NCBI RefSeq assembly: GCF_003751445.1
Contig: NZ_RJUU01000001.1
Coordinates: 4,950,001 to 5,014,000, forward strand
DNA length: 64,000 nucleotides
Reading direction: 5' to 3'
Source: Streptomyces sp. 840.1
GTDB taxonomy: Bacteria > Actinomycetota > Actinomycetes > Streptomycetales > Streptomycetaceae
A model generated the notes under the pieces. That model worked only from the letters and a program-made list of their open reading frames with translations, ran no database searches and was not told where the DNA came from. Positions 53,838 through 62,286 of this stretch are shown piece after piece. Both the position numbers and the translations under genes were made by a program. The stretch's first letter is position 1; each line of letters starts with the position of its first letter.

Positions 53838-55940
53838 ATGAGCGCAGAGGCCACCAACCCAGGTGCTCCCATCCGCAGGCGGGGCCGTCCCCGGATCGAC
53901 CTCCGCAGACTCGGGCGGGTCGCCCTGCTCGGCCCGGTCTCCCGGGACCGGCTGCCGGACGCCATCGGCCATGTGGCCGAGGCGCACCGGGCCCACCACC
54001 CCGACGCCGACCTCACCGTCCTGCGCCGGGCCTATGTCCTCGCGGAGACCTCGCACCGCGGACAGATGCGCAAGAGCGGCGAGCCGTACATCACACACCC
54101 GCTGGCGGTCACGCTGATCCTCGCGGAACTCGGCGCCGAGACCACGACGCTGACGGCCTCCCTGCTGCACGACACGGTCGAGGACACCGAGGTGACCCTC
54201 GACCAGGTGGGGGAGCAGTTCGGTGACGAGGTCCGCTATCTCGTCGACGGCGTCACCAAACTGGAGAAGGTCGACTACGGCGCGGCGGCCGAGCCCGAGA
54301 CCTTCCGCAAGATGCTGGTGGCCACCGGCGACGACGTCCGGGTGATGTCGATCAAGCTCGCCGACCGGCTGCACAACATGCGCACGCTCGGCGTGATGCG
54401 ACCCGAGAAACAGGCCCGGATCGCCAAGGTCACCCGCGACGTGCTGATCCCCCTCGCGGAACGGCTCGGCGTGCAGGCGCTCAAGACCGAGCTGGAGGAC
54501 CTCGTCTTCGCGATCCTCCACCCCGAGGAGTACGCACACACGCACGCCGTGATCTCCGCCGCCACCCGAGGAGCGGACCCGCTCACCGCCATCGCGGGCA
54601 ACGTCGCCTCGGTACTGCGGGAGGCCGGCATCCCCGCCGAAGTCCTCGTCAGGCCCAGGCACTTCGTCTCCGTGCACCGGGTCGGCATCAAACGCGGCGA
54701 ACTGCGCGGCACCGACTTCGGCCGGCTGCTGGTCCTCGTCGGGGAGGACGCCGACTGCTACGGCGTCCTCGGTGAGCTCCACACCTGCTTCACCCCGGTG
54801 ATCTCCGAGTTCAAGGACTTCATCGCGGCCCCCAAGTTCAACCTGTACCAGTCGCTGCACACCGCCGTGGTGGGACCCGAGGGTGAGGTCGCCGAAGTCC
54901 TCATCCGCACCCACCGCATGCACAAGGTGGCCGAGGCGGGCGTCATCGCCCTCGGCAATCCGTACGCCGCGGACAGCGGTGCGCAGAGCGCCGAGCCGGC
55001 CGACGGCGAACGGGCCGACCCGACCAGGCCCGGCTGGCTGTCCCGGCTCCTGGAGTGGCAGCAGTCCGCCACCGACCCCGACACCTTCTGGACCACGCTC
55101 CGCGCCGACCTCGCCCAGGACCGCGAGATCACCGTCTTCCGCACCGACGGCGGCACGCTCGGCCTGCCCGCGGGCGCCAGCTGCGTGGACGCCGCCTACG
55201 CCCAGTACGGGGACGCTGCGCACAGCTGCATCGGGGCCCGGGTGAACGGCCGGCTGGCAACGCTCGGGACCGCCCTCGGCGACGGCGACACCGTGCAGCT
55301 GCTCCTGGCCGAGGACGCCGCGTCGGGGCCCTCACCCGGCTGGCTCGACCACGCCAGGACCCCCACCGCCCGGATCGCGATCACCGGCTGGCTGGATGCC
55401 CACCCGCAGGACGCCGAGGCCGCGCCCGCCGACCCCAGGCCCGGACCGCAGCCCGCGCCGCCCGGATCAACCGGCTCCGCCGGCCGCGCCGCGAGCGCCC
55501 TGGTCGACCGCCCGGACGCCACCGTACGGCTGGCCGGCTGCTGCACCCCCGTACCGCCCGACGACGTCACCGGCTTCACCGTGCGGGGCGGCGCCGTAGC
55601 CGTCCACCGGCTCACCTGTCCGGCAGCGGCCCGCATGGAGGCCGTCGGCCGGGTACCGGTCGCGGTGAGCTGGGGCGAGGCGTCCGAATGCCGGGTGACG
55701 CTGGTCGCGGAGTCCTTCGGACGGCCCCGGCTGCTGGCCGACCTCACCGAGGCGATCGCCGGGGCGGACGCGGCGATCGTCTCCGCCACCGTCGAACCGC
55801 CCAGCGAACAGCGGGTGCGGCACACCTACACCCTGCAACTCCCCGACGCCGCAGGGCTGCCCGCGCTGATGCGCGCGATGCGCGACGTACCGGGGGTGTA
55901 CGACGTGAGCCGCGCCCAGCACCCGGCCGCCGTTCTCTGA
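53838..55940 (+). CDS. rshA: RelA/SpoT homologue RshA
   Basis: A 700-residue long RSH protein. The HD hydrolase domain (about 45-210) is intact: His73 (TSHRGQM), His111-Asp112 (LLHDTVEDTEVT) and Asp176 (KLADRLHNMRT). The synthetase-like domain (about 265-360) is altered: RPRHFVS keeps the Arg, and DFGRLLVLV replaces the D-L-(I/L)-A-(I/V)-R motif, so its Arg is lost; NLYQSLHT replaces NGYQSLHT; and the RXKD/EXDD signature is unrecognisable. TGS (about 445-525), a zinc-finger-like part with CCTPVPPDDVTGF, and a C-terminal ACT domain follow. The locus matches S. coelicolor rshA; the main relA gene lies elsewhere in such genomes. ATG preceded by GGAGGTG. A TAGCAT box is at 53767-53772. Confidence 0.88.
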   Translation: MSAEATNPGAPIRRRGRPRIDLRRLGRVALLGPVSRDRLPDAIGHVAEAHRAHHPDADLTVLRRAYVLAETSHRGQMRKSGEPYITHPLAVTLILAELGAETTTLTASLLHDTVEDTEVTLDQVGEQFGDEVRYLVDGVTKLEKVDYGAAAEPETFRKMLVATGDDVRVMSIKLADRLHNMRTLGVMRPEKQARIAKVTRDVLIPLAERLGVQALKTELEDLVFAILHPEEYAHTHAVISAATRGADPLTAIAGNVASVLREAGIPAEVLVRPRHFVSVHRVGIKRGELRGTDFGRLLVLVGEDADCYGVLGELHTCFTPVISEFKDFIAAPKFNLYQSLHTAVVGPEGEVAEVLIRTHRMHKVAEAGVIALGNPYAADSGAQSAEPADGERADPTRPGWLSRLLEWQQSATDPDTFWTTLRADLAQDREITVFRTDGGTLGLPAGASCVDAAYAQYGDAAHSCIGARVNGRLATLGTALGDGDTVQLLLAEDAASGPSPGWLDHARTPTARIAITGWLDAHPQDAEAAPADPRPGPQPAPPGSTGSAGRAASALVDRPDATVRLAGCCTPVPPDDVTGFTVRGGAVAVHRLTCPAAARMEAVGRVPVAVSWGEASECRVTLVAESFGRPRLLADLTEAIAGADAAIVSATVEPPSEQRVRHTYTLQLPDAAGLPALMRAMRDVPGVYDVSRAQHPAAVL

Positions 55941-56051
55941 CCGAGGCGGCCCCGGCCGGGGCCGGTGCTGTCGCGCCGCGACGGATCTCGTTCGAGTGGC
56001 GCGGCGCGCGCCGTCCCGTGACGGGCGGGGCGACGCTGGTAGCCGTAGTCC

Positions 56052-57512
56052 ATGCCGTTCCTCTCCCGCCGCCTGCGGGCCGCTCTGCTGGCCACCGCGT
56101 CGGCCGCACTCGTCGCCGCCACCCTGCCCGCCCCGGTGCCGCTCGGCATCGGTGACCCGCTCTTCCCCCACCTCGGCAACCCCGGGTACGACGTACTCGC
56201 CTACGACCTCGGTCTCGACTACCGGGGCAGCAACAGCGAACCGCTCGAAGCCGTCACCACGATCGACGCGCGGACGACCGCGCCGCTGGACCGGATCAAC
56301 CTCGACTTCACCCGGGGCACCGTGCACTCGGTCACGGTCAACGGCCTGCGCGCCGACTACACGCTGCAGGACGAGGACCTGATCATCGAGACGCCCGGCC
56401 GGCTCCCGGCCGGCGTGCCGCTGCGGATCACCGTCCGGCACACCAGCGATCCCCGGGGCGAGCGGAACAGCGGGGGCTGGGTGCGGACGGCCGACGGACT
56501 CGTCATGGCCAACCAGGCCGACGCCGGGCACCTGGTCTTCCCCAGCAACGACCACCCCGCCGACAAGGCGTACTTCACGTTCCGGATCACCGCCCCCGAG
56601 GACCGGACCGTGGTGGCCAACGGTGTGCGCACCGGACGCACCGGGCACGGCGACCGCACCACCTGGACGTATCGCACCGAACACCCGATGGCCACCGAAC
56701 TCGCCCAGGTCAGCATCGGGAAGTCCGCGGTCGTGCGGCGGACCGGCCCCCACCGGCTGCCGGTCCGTGACGTCGTGCCGGCCGCCGACCGGAAGCGGCT
56801 GGAACCGTGGCTGAGCAAGACCCCCGGTCAGCTGGAATGGATGGAGAAGCAGGTCGGCCGCTACCCCTTCGAGAACTACGGCGTGCTGATCGCGGACGCC
56901 GACACCGGCTTCGAGCTGGAGACCCAGACCCTGTCGCTCTTCGAACGCCGCCTGTTCACCGATCCGCGCTTTCCCGAGTGGTACGTGGACTCCGTCATGG
57001 TCCACGAGCTGGCCCACCAGTGGTTCGGCGACAGCGTCTCGCCGAGGACCTGGTCCGATCTCTGGCTCAACGAGGGACACGCCAGCTGGTACGAGGCGCG
57101 CTACGCGCAGGAGCACGGCGGCAGGACGCTCGAACGCCGGATGCGCGACGCCTACACCTACTCGGACGCCTGGCGCGCCGACGGCGGGCCGCCCGCACGG
57201 CCCGACGCACCCGCCCCGGGCAAGAAGATCAGCCTGTTCCGGCCAGTGGTCTACGACGGCAGCGCGCTGGTCCTGTTCGCGCTCCGCCAGGAGATCGGCC
57301 ACAGCGCCTTCGACCGGCTGGAGAGGCTCTGGGTACGCAAGCACCGCGACTCCAACGCCGCCACCCAGGACTTCATCCGGCTGGCGACCCAGGTCGCCGG
57401 ACGCGACCTGGCCACGTTCTTCGACGGCTGGCTGTACGGGACGAGCACGCCCCCCATGCCCGGCCACCCGGACTGGCACACCGCGGCACCGGCGGGCGGC
57501 GGAAAGACGTGA
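56052..57512 (+). CDS. Secreted M1-family zinc metallopeptidase
   Basis: A 486-residue aminopeptidase-like protein of the M1 family, shorter than typical M1 enzymes (about 850). A Sec signal peptide (about 1-27, RRLRAALLATASAALVAATLPA) precedes the beta saddle (about 40-215) and the catalytic domain. The zinc site HELAHQW...NEGHASW (His and Glu ligands, about 318-342) is intact. The usual GAMEN exopeptidase motif is replaced by GFELETQT, as in a Streptomyces subgroup; the Glu is kept. The C-terminal helical domain is truncated. Likely extracellular or cell-wall peptidase; substrate unknown. Confidence 0.88.
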   Translation: MPFLSRRLRAALLATASAALVAATLPAPVPLGIGDPLFPHLGNPGYDVLAYDLGLDYRGSNSEPLEAVTTIDARTTAPLDRINLDFTRGTVHSVTVNGLRADYTLQDEDLIIETPGRLPAGVPLRITVRHTSDPRGERNSGGWVRTADGLVMANQADAGHLVFPSNDHPADKAYFTFRITAPEDRTVVANGVRTGRTGHGDRTTWTYRTEHPMATELAQVSIGKSAVVRRTGPHRLPVRDVVPAADRKRLEPWLSKTPGQLEWMEKQVGRYPFENYGVLIADADTGFELETQTLSLFERRLFTDPRFPEWYVDSVMVHELAHQWFGDSVSPRTWSDLWLNEGHASWYEARYAQEHGGRTLERRMRDAYTYSDAWRADGGPPARPDAPAPGKKISLFRPVVYDGSALVLFALRQEIGHSAFDRLERLWVRKHRDSNAATQDFIRLATQVAGRDLATFFDGWLYGTSTPPMPGHPDWHTAAPAGGGKT

Positions 57513-57514
57513 CA

Positions 57515-57531
57515 GGCCGGGAAACCCGGCC
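57515..57531 (+). terminator. Small hairpin after the M1 peptidase gene
   Basis: GGCCGGG-AAA-CCCGGCC, a 7-bp perfect stem directly after the stop; a degenerate second copy (GGCCGGAAAACCCGGG) follows at about 57539. Confidence 0.55.
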
Positions 57532-57688
57532 GTGACGGGCCGGAAAACCCGGGTGACGGGCCGGGCGCGCCATGCAACCATCGACAGGTCGCCGCAGCGC
57601 CGGACCGGAGCGCTCCCCGCGCGGGAATCATCCGGGAGGGTCACGCGTTGTGACTGTTGCAGACCATTCCTACCGACGTAAGGATCCA

Positions 57689-59209
57689 ATGACCTCCTCT
57701 TCTTCCCTTCCCCAGGACGCGCAGGATGCGCAGAGCGCCACGGAGAACGTGACCGAGAGCCTCACCGAGCCCCTTCGGGCCGACGCCCTGATGGAAGAGG
57801 ACGTCGCCTGGAGCCACGAGATCGACGGAGAGCGCGACGGCGAACAGCTCGACCGCTCCGAGCGCGCCGCGCTGCGGCGAGTGGCGGGCCTCTCCACCGA
57901 GCTCGAGGACGTCACCGAGGTCGAGTACCGGCAGCTGCGCCTCGAGCGTGTGGTGCTGGTCGGTGTCTGGACCTCGGGCACCGTGCACGACGCGGAGATC
58001 TCGCTCGCAGAGCTCGCGGCCCTGGCCGAGACGGCCGGAGCCCAGGTGCTCGACGCGGTCTTCCAGCGTCGCGACAAGCCCGACGCGGCCACGTACATCG
58101 GTTCCGGCAAGGCCCTGGAGCTGCGCGACATCGTCCTCGAAACCGGGGCCGACACCGTCGTCTGTGACGGTGAGCTCAGCCCCGGCCAGCTGATCCACCT
58201 GGAAGATGTCGTCAAGGTCAAGGTGGTCGACCGGACCGCCCTGATTCTCGACATCTTCGCCCAGCACGCCAAGTCCCGAGAGGGCAAGGCGCAGGTCTCG
58301 CTGGCGCAGATGCAGTACATGCTGCCCAGGCTGCGCGGCTGGGGCGCCTCGCTGTCCCGTCAGATGGGCGGTGGCGGTTCCAGCGGCGGTGGCGGAATGG
58401 CGACCCGTGGCCCCGGTGAGACCAAGATCGAGACGGACCGGCGCCGGATCCGCGAGAAGATGGCGAAGATGCGCCGGGAGATCGCGGAGATGAAGACGGG
58501 CCGCGAGATCAAGCGCCAGGAGCGCAAGCGCAACAAGGTGCCTTCGGTCGCCATCGCGGGCTACACCAACGCCGGCAAGTCCTCCCTCCTGAACCGGCTG
58601 ACCGGTGCGGGCGTGCTGGTGGAGAACTCCCTGTTCGCCACCCTCGACCCGACCGTGCGCCGGGCCGAGACGCCGAGCGGCCGGGTCTACACGCTGGCCG
58701 ACACCGTCGGGTTCGTACGGCATCTGCCGCACCACCTGGTCGAGGCGTTCCGTTCCACCATGGAGGAGGTCGGTGAGTCCGACCTGATCCTGCACGTGGT
58801 GGACGGCTCGCACCCGGTGCCGGAGGAGCAGCTGGCCGCAGTGCGCGAAGTGATCCGCGAGGTGGGCGCGGTGGACGTGCCCGAGATCGTGGTGATCAAC
58901 AAGGCGGACGCCGCAGACCCGCTGGTGCTCCAGCGGCTGCTGCGCATCGAGAAGCACGCGATCGCGGTATCGGCCCGGACCGGCGCCGGCATCGACGAGC
59001 TGCTCGCGCTCATCGACGCCGAACTGCCGCGCCCCTCGGTCGAGATCGAGGCGCTCGTTCCGTACACCCAGGGCGCAGTCGTCTCCCGGGTGCACGCCGA
59101 GGGCGAGGTGATCTCCGAGGAGCACACTCAGGAGGGCACCCTGCTCAAGGCGCTGGTGCACGAGGAACTGGCTGCGGAGCTCTCCACGTTCGTACCCGCG
59201 GTGCACTGA
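57689..59209 (+). CDS. hflX: Ribosome-associated GTPase HflX
   Basis: A 506-residue GTPase that splits stalled or antibiotic-blocked 70S ribosomes. An HflX N-terminal domain (about 95-290) contains the Gly-rich linker RQMGGGGSSGGGGMATRGPGETKIE; the coiled coil RRRIREKMAKMRREIAEMK precedes the G domain: G1 GYTNAGKSSLLN (about 292-303), G2/G3 DTVGFVRHLP, G4 NKAD and G5 SARTG. The start is taken as ATG 57689 (MTSSSSLPQD, AAGGA site). A GTG at 57650, with GGGAGG further upstream, is also in frame and would add 13 residues. Homologue of M. tuberculosis hflX in the same neighbourhood. Confidence 0.93.
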   Translation: MTSSSSLPQDAQDAQSATENVTESLTEPLRADALMEEDVAWSHEIDGERDGEQLDRSERAALRRVAGLSTELEDVTEVEYRQLRLERVVLVGVWTSGTVHDAEISLAELAALAETAGAQVLDAVFQRRDKPDAATYIGSGKALELRDIVLETGADTVVCDGELSPGQLIHLEDVVKVKVVDRTALILDIFAQHAKSREGKAQVSLAQMQYMLPRLRGWGASLSRQMGGGGSSGGGGMATRGPGETKIETDRRRIREKMAKMRREIAEMKTGREIKRQERKRNKVPSVAIAGYTNAGKSSLLNRLTGAGVLVENSLFATLDPTVRRAETPSGRVYTLADTVGFVRHLPHHLVEAFRSTMEEVGESDLILHVVDGSHPVPEEQLAAVREVIREVGAVDVPEIVVINKADAADPLVLQRLLRIEKHAIAVSARTGAGIDELLALIDAELPRPSVEIEALVPYTQGAVVSRVHAEGEVISEEHTQEGTLLKALVHEELAAELSTFVPAVH

Positions 59210-59226
59210 CCGCAGCGCCGCACTGC

Positions 59227-59274
59227 ACAGGCCGACGGCCCGCCCCCTGCGAAGGGGGCGGGCCGTCGGCCTGT
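59227..59274. terminator. Bidirectional terminator between hflX and the lipoprotein protease
   Basis: A long 21-bp stem (ACAGGCCGACGGCCCGCCCC plus C, paired with its complement at 59254-59274) with a 6-nt loop lies between convergent genes, 17 nt after the hflX stop and 14 nt after that of the protease. Confidence 0.92.
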
Positions 59275-59288
59275 GAGGTGCGCGGTCG

Positions 59289-60455
59289 TTACCGACCGGC
59301 GAACTTGTCGCTCATCATCGTGAAGATCTGCTCGGCGCCCTGGCCCAGGTGGGGTCCGGCCAGCCAGCCCGAGGTCACCGGGCCGATGGAGGTGTTGGAG
59401 ACCAGCGCCAGCTTGCCGTCATCGCCCTCGCTGAACCAGCCGCCGCCGGACGAACCGCCGGTCATGGTGCAGCCGATGCGGTACATGGTGGGGGTGCTGG
59501 GGCTGATGGAGAGCCGGCCGGGACGGTCGACGCACTTGTGCATGATCAGGCCGTTGTAGGGCGGGGCCGCCGGGTAGCCCCAGGCGCCCATCGCGCTGAT
59601 CTGCTTGGCCTCGGGGGCGTCGAAGTCGACCGCGAGGGCGTTGCCCACGGTCTCCTCCAGGGACTTGGTGCCGTTCTCCGGCTTCACGTGCAGCACCGCG
59701 TAGTCGTACGGCGCGCCCTCACCGCCGGTGGGGCCGCCGTCGGCCAGCCACTCGCCCGAGGTGGTGGCCCAGTCGGCCCAGTAGGCGCCGTACGGGGCGA
59801 TCTCCTGGGGCTGCGCGTTCTGCAGGGCGGCGGCGCCCTTGCCCTTGTCGTTGTACGCGGGGACGAAGACGATGTTGCGGTACCAGCCGCCCTTCGAGCC
59901 GGCGTGGACGCAGTGGCCGGCGGTCCACACCAGATTGGACCTGCCCGGGTTCTTCGGGTCCTTCACGACCGTGCCCGAGCAGACCATGTGGCCCTCGGGG
60001 GAGTCGAAGAAGACCTTGCCGACCGGGGCCGCGTAGTCGTGGTACGGCGTCTTCTCGCGCTCGGCGGTGACCGGCTTCGGCTCGGGGTCGCTGACGCCCT
60101 GGCCACCGGAGAGGTCACCGGCGGACATGGTCTTGGCCGGGTCCTTGGCGGACTTCATCCGGTCGGGCTTCCACAGCCCGTCGATGACCGGGTTCACGAA
60201 GTCCTTGGCCTCACGCAGCCACGTGTCCTTGTCCCAGTTCTTCCACTCGCCGTCCTTCCACTTCTCCGGGTCGACACCGTGCTTCTTCAGCGTGTCGGCC
60301 AGACCGGCGGACAGGCCGCCGTCCCCGGTACTCGCGGACTCGGTGGCGGCGGGCTTGTCGTCAGCCTTGTCCTCGCTCGGACCGCAGGCCGTTGCTGTCA
60401 GCGCCAGTGCGGCGACGAGTCCGGTGGCCGCCAGCAGCGGACGTATGGATCGCAT
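59289..60455 (-). CDS. Lipoprotein trypsin-like serine protease, copy 1
   Basis: A 388-residue lipoprotein. Signal peptide and lipobox LTATAC (lipidated Cys24); an acidic linker; a conserved Trp-rich helical segment (about 55-100: DPEKWKDGEWKNWDKDTWLR continuing into EAKDFVNPVIDGLWKPDRM); then a chymotrypsin-fold domain with His in VWTAGHCVH, Asp in PYDYAVLHV and Ser in MTGGSSGGGW. Four Cys could form two disulfides. Paralogue of the gene immediately upstream on the same strand (60689-61915), with which it shares the whole architecture; the two have separate terminators, so they are separate transcripts. Extracellular, anchored to the membrane. Substrate unknown. Confidence 0.88.
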   Translation of the reverse strand: MRSIRPLLAATGLVAALALTATACGPSEDKADDKPAATESASTGDGGLSAGLADTLKKHGVDPEKWKDGEWKNWDKDTWLREAKDFVNPVIDGLWKPDRMKSAKDPAKTMSAGDLSGGQGVSDPEPKPVTAEREKTPYHDYAAPVGKVFFDSPEGHMVCSGTVVKDPKNPGRSNLVWTAGHCVHAGSKGGWYRNIVFVPAYNDKGKGAAALQNAQPQEIAPYGAYWADWATTSGEWLADGGPTGGEGAPYDYAVLHVKPENGTKSLEETVGNALAVDFDAPEAKQISAMGAWGYPAAPPYNGLIMHKCVDRPGRLSISPSTPTMYRIGCTMTGGSSGGGWFSEGDDGKLALVSNTSIGPVTSGWLAGPHLGQGAEQIFTMMSDKFAGR

Positions 60456-60628
60456 GGAAAGAGAGTCCCCCTGAAACCTGTAATTGGCATGAACGTGTCA
60501 CATGGCATGACCGTGTCATGCGTAACGCCGGTCGTCCCGGCTGTCGGAGATGATGCGGACCACTCTATGGCGGCCCCCTCTGGCGGCCCGGACCGAGGCC
60601 CTGCCCCGGTCCGGGCACTGATCGTTGC

Positions 60629-60670
60629 GAGGGGGCCGTCACCCGCGCCTGTGCGGGGGACGGCCCCCTC
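60629..60670 (-). terminator. Terminator of protease copy 2
   Basis: A 12-bp perfect outer stem (GAGGGGGCCGTC / GACGGCCCCCTC) with an inner 5-bp hairpin (CCCGC/GCGGG) in the loop, just after the stop of the 60689-61915 gene. Confidence 0.88.
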
Positions 60671-60688
60671 GCTACCGACCCGCGTACG

Positions 60689-61915
60689 TCACTGTCCCGC
60701 GTACTTCTTGCTGACCGAGTCGTAGACGCCCTTGGCCTCCTTGCCGAGGCGCGGTCCGGCCAGCCAGCCGGCCGTCACCGGGCCGATGGAGGTGTTCGAG
60801 ACCAGTGCGGGCTTGCCGTCCTGGCCCGCGGCGACCCAACCGCCACCGGAGGAACCGCCGGTCATGGAGCAGCCGATGCGGTACATCGTCGGGTCGTCCT
60901 TGGTGAGCGAGAGCCGGCCCGGCTTGTCCTTGCACTGGAACAGCTGCTGGCCGTCGTACGGCGGGGCGGCGGGGAAGCCGGTGGCCGTCATGTCGGCGAT
61001 CTTCGGCACGGCCGGGGCGTTGAAGTCGACCGGCAGCGCCGAACCGACCGTCTCCTCGAGGGACTTTCCGTCCGAGCCCTTCTCCGGCGTCACGTGCAGC
61101 ACCGCGAAGTCGTACGGAGCGCCCAGCCCGCCGACCGAGGCACCCTGGTCGATCCACTGGTCGGAAGTCTGCGCCCACGCGCCCCACCACACGCCGTACG
61201 GGGCGACCTTCTCCTTGGGCGGGTTGTTGCGGAGCTCGTCCGCGGACAGGCCGCTGTCGTTGTAGGACGGCACGAAGGCGATGTTGCGGTACCAGCCGCC
61301 CTTCTTGCCGGCGTGGACACAGTGGCCGGCGGTCCACACCATGTTGGACTTGCCGGGGTGTGCCGGGTCCTTCACCACGGTCGCCGAACAGACCATGGAG
61401 CCCTCGGGGCCGTCGAAGAACAGCTTCCCGGACTCGGCGGCGTTGGCGTGGAACGGCGTCTTCACGCCCACGGCCCGGACCGGCGCCGGGGTCGGGTCGG
61501 TCACTCCCTCGTCACCGGAGATGTCGTTGTCGACGGGCTTCTCGGGCGACTTGTCGGCGTCCCGCATCCGGTCCGGGTCCCAGAGGCCCGCGATGATCGG
61601 ATTGACGAAGTCCTTGGCCTCACGGAGCCACTTGTCCTTGTCCCAGTTCTTCCAGTCGCCGTTCTTCCACTGGTCGAGGTCGATCCCGTGCTCCTTGAGC
61701 CGGTCCTTCACATCGTCCGGGACGGTGATCTTGTTGTCCGACGTCTGTCCGGCGGAGCTGCCGCTCGGCTCGGCGCTCGCACCGTCGTCGTCCGGCCCGC
61801 AGGCGGTCGCGGTGAGTGCGAGGACGGCGGCGACCGCCGCCGTCGCGAGCACGGGAGAGGGGCGGCGGGCGCGCCCCCCACGGCGTGCGGTGGCTGCTGG
61901 TCGAATGAGTCGCAT
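60689..61915 (-). CDS. Lipoprotein trypsin-like serine protease, copy 2
   Basis: A 408-residue paralogue of the neighbouring gene. The lipobox is also LTATAC, here preceded by a longer Arg-rich n-region (ARRGGRARRPSP) and lipidated at about Cys39. The Trp-rich segment reads DLDQWKNGDWKNWDKDKWLR continuing into EAKDFVNPIIAGLWDPDRM, and the triad is His in VWTAGHCVH, Asp in PYDFAVLHV, Ser in MTGGSSGGGW. GGGGGA precedes the ATG. The Trp-rich part is more conserved between the copies than the linkers on either side, which implies a selected function. Confidence 0.88.
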   Translation of the reverse strand: MRLIRPAATARRGGRARRPSPVLATAAVAAVLALTATACGPDDDGASAEPSGSSAGQTSDNKITVPDDVKDRLKEHGIDLDQWKNGDWKNWDKDKWLREAKDFVNPIIAGLWDPDRMRDADKSPEKPVDNDISGDEGVTDPTPAPVRAVGVKTPFHANAAESGKLFFDGPEGSMVCSATVVKDPAHPGKSNMVWTAGHCVHAGKKGGWYRNIAFVPSYNDSGLSADELRNNPPKEKVAPYGVWWGAWAQTSDQWIDQGASVGGLGAPYDFAVLHVTPEKGSDGKSLEETVGSALPVDFNAPAVPKIADMTATGFPAAPPYDGQQLFQCKDKPGRLSLTKDDPTMYRIGCSMTGGSSGGGWVAAGQDGKPALVSNTSIGPVTAGWLAGPRLGKEAKGVYDSVSKKYAGQ

Positions 61916-62286
61916 CTGGTGATCCCCCTGGGACTTCGTAACTCAACGCTTCTGTACTGCACTTCCGCACGGCGCACCGCACTTCGTCACGGCACACCGG
62001 TTCACTGCCCGGATGGCGCTCCGGGACTGCGTCGGAGGCGCCGCGGCCGCCGGGGAGCTGTCCCGGAGGCTCGGCGCGGCCCCCACTATGCCGGTGCCGG
62101 TGTTGACGGTGTACGGCAGGGGCATGGTTCCGCTCCGCAAGGATCTTCGGACTTGCCCGTGATCCTCCGTGTCCGGCGTCGTTGGTACGTACGGGGGACA
62201 CAGGGACAGAGTTCACCCCCGCAGCCCGTCCCTGCGCAATCGTGCTGACGTGCAACGCAACTGTTACAGCGGGAGGATCAAGAGCC
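61916..62286. other. Intergenic region, 371 nt, divergent
   Basis: Control region between protease copy 2 (minus) and the aminotransferase (plus). It holds the GGGAGGA ribosome-binding site (62271-62277). I looked for the actinobacterial iron box (DmdR/IdeR, TTAGGTTAGGCTCACCTAA pattern) expected in front of siderophore genes and did not find it. A palindromic GTACGTAC lies near 62186. No coding potential supported. Confidence 0.5.

Noticed and set aside
62186..62193. GTACGTAC palindrome as an iron-regulator site
   Set aside because: Does not resemble the DmdR/IdeR consensus and is too short to support a claim.
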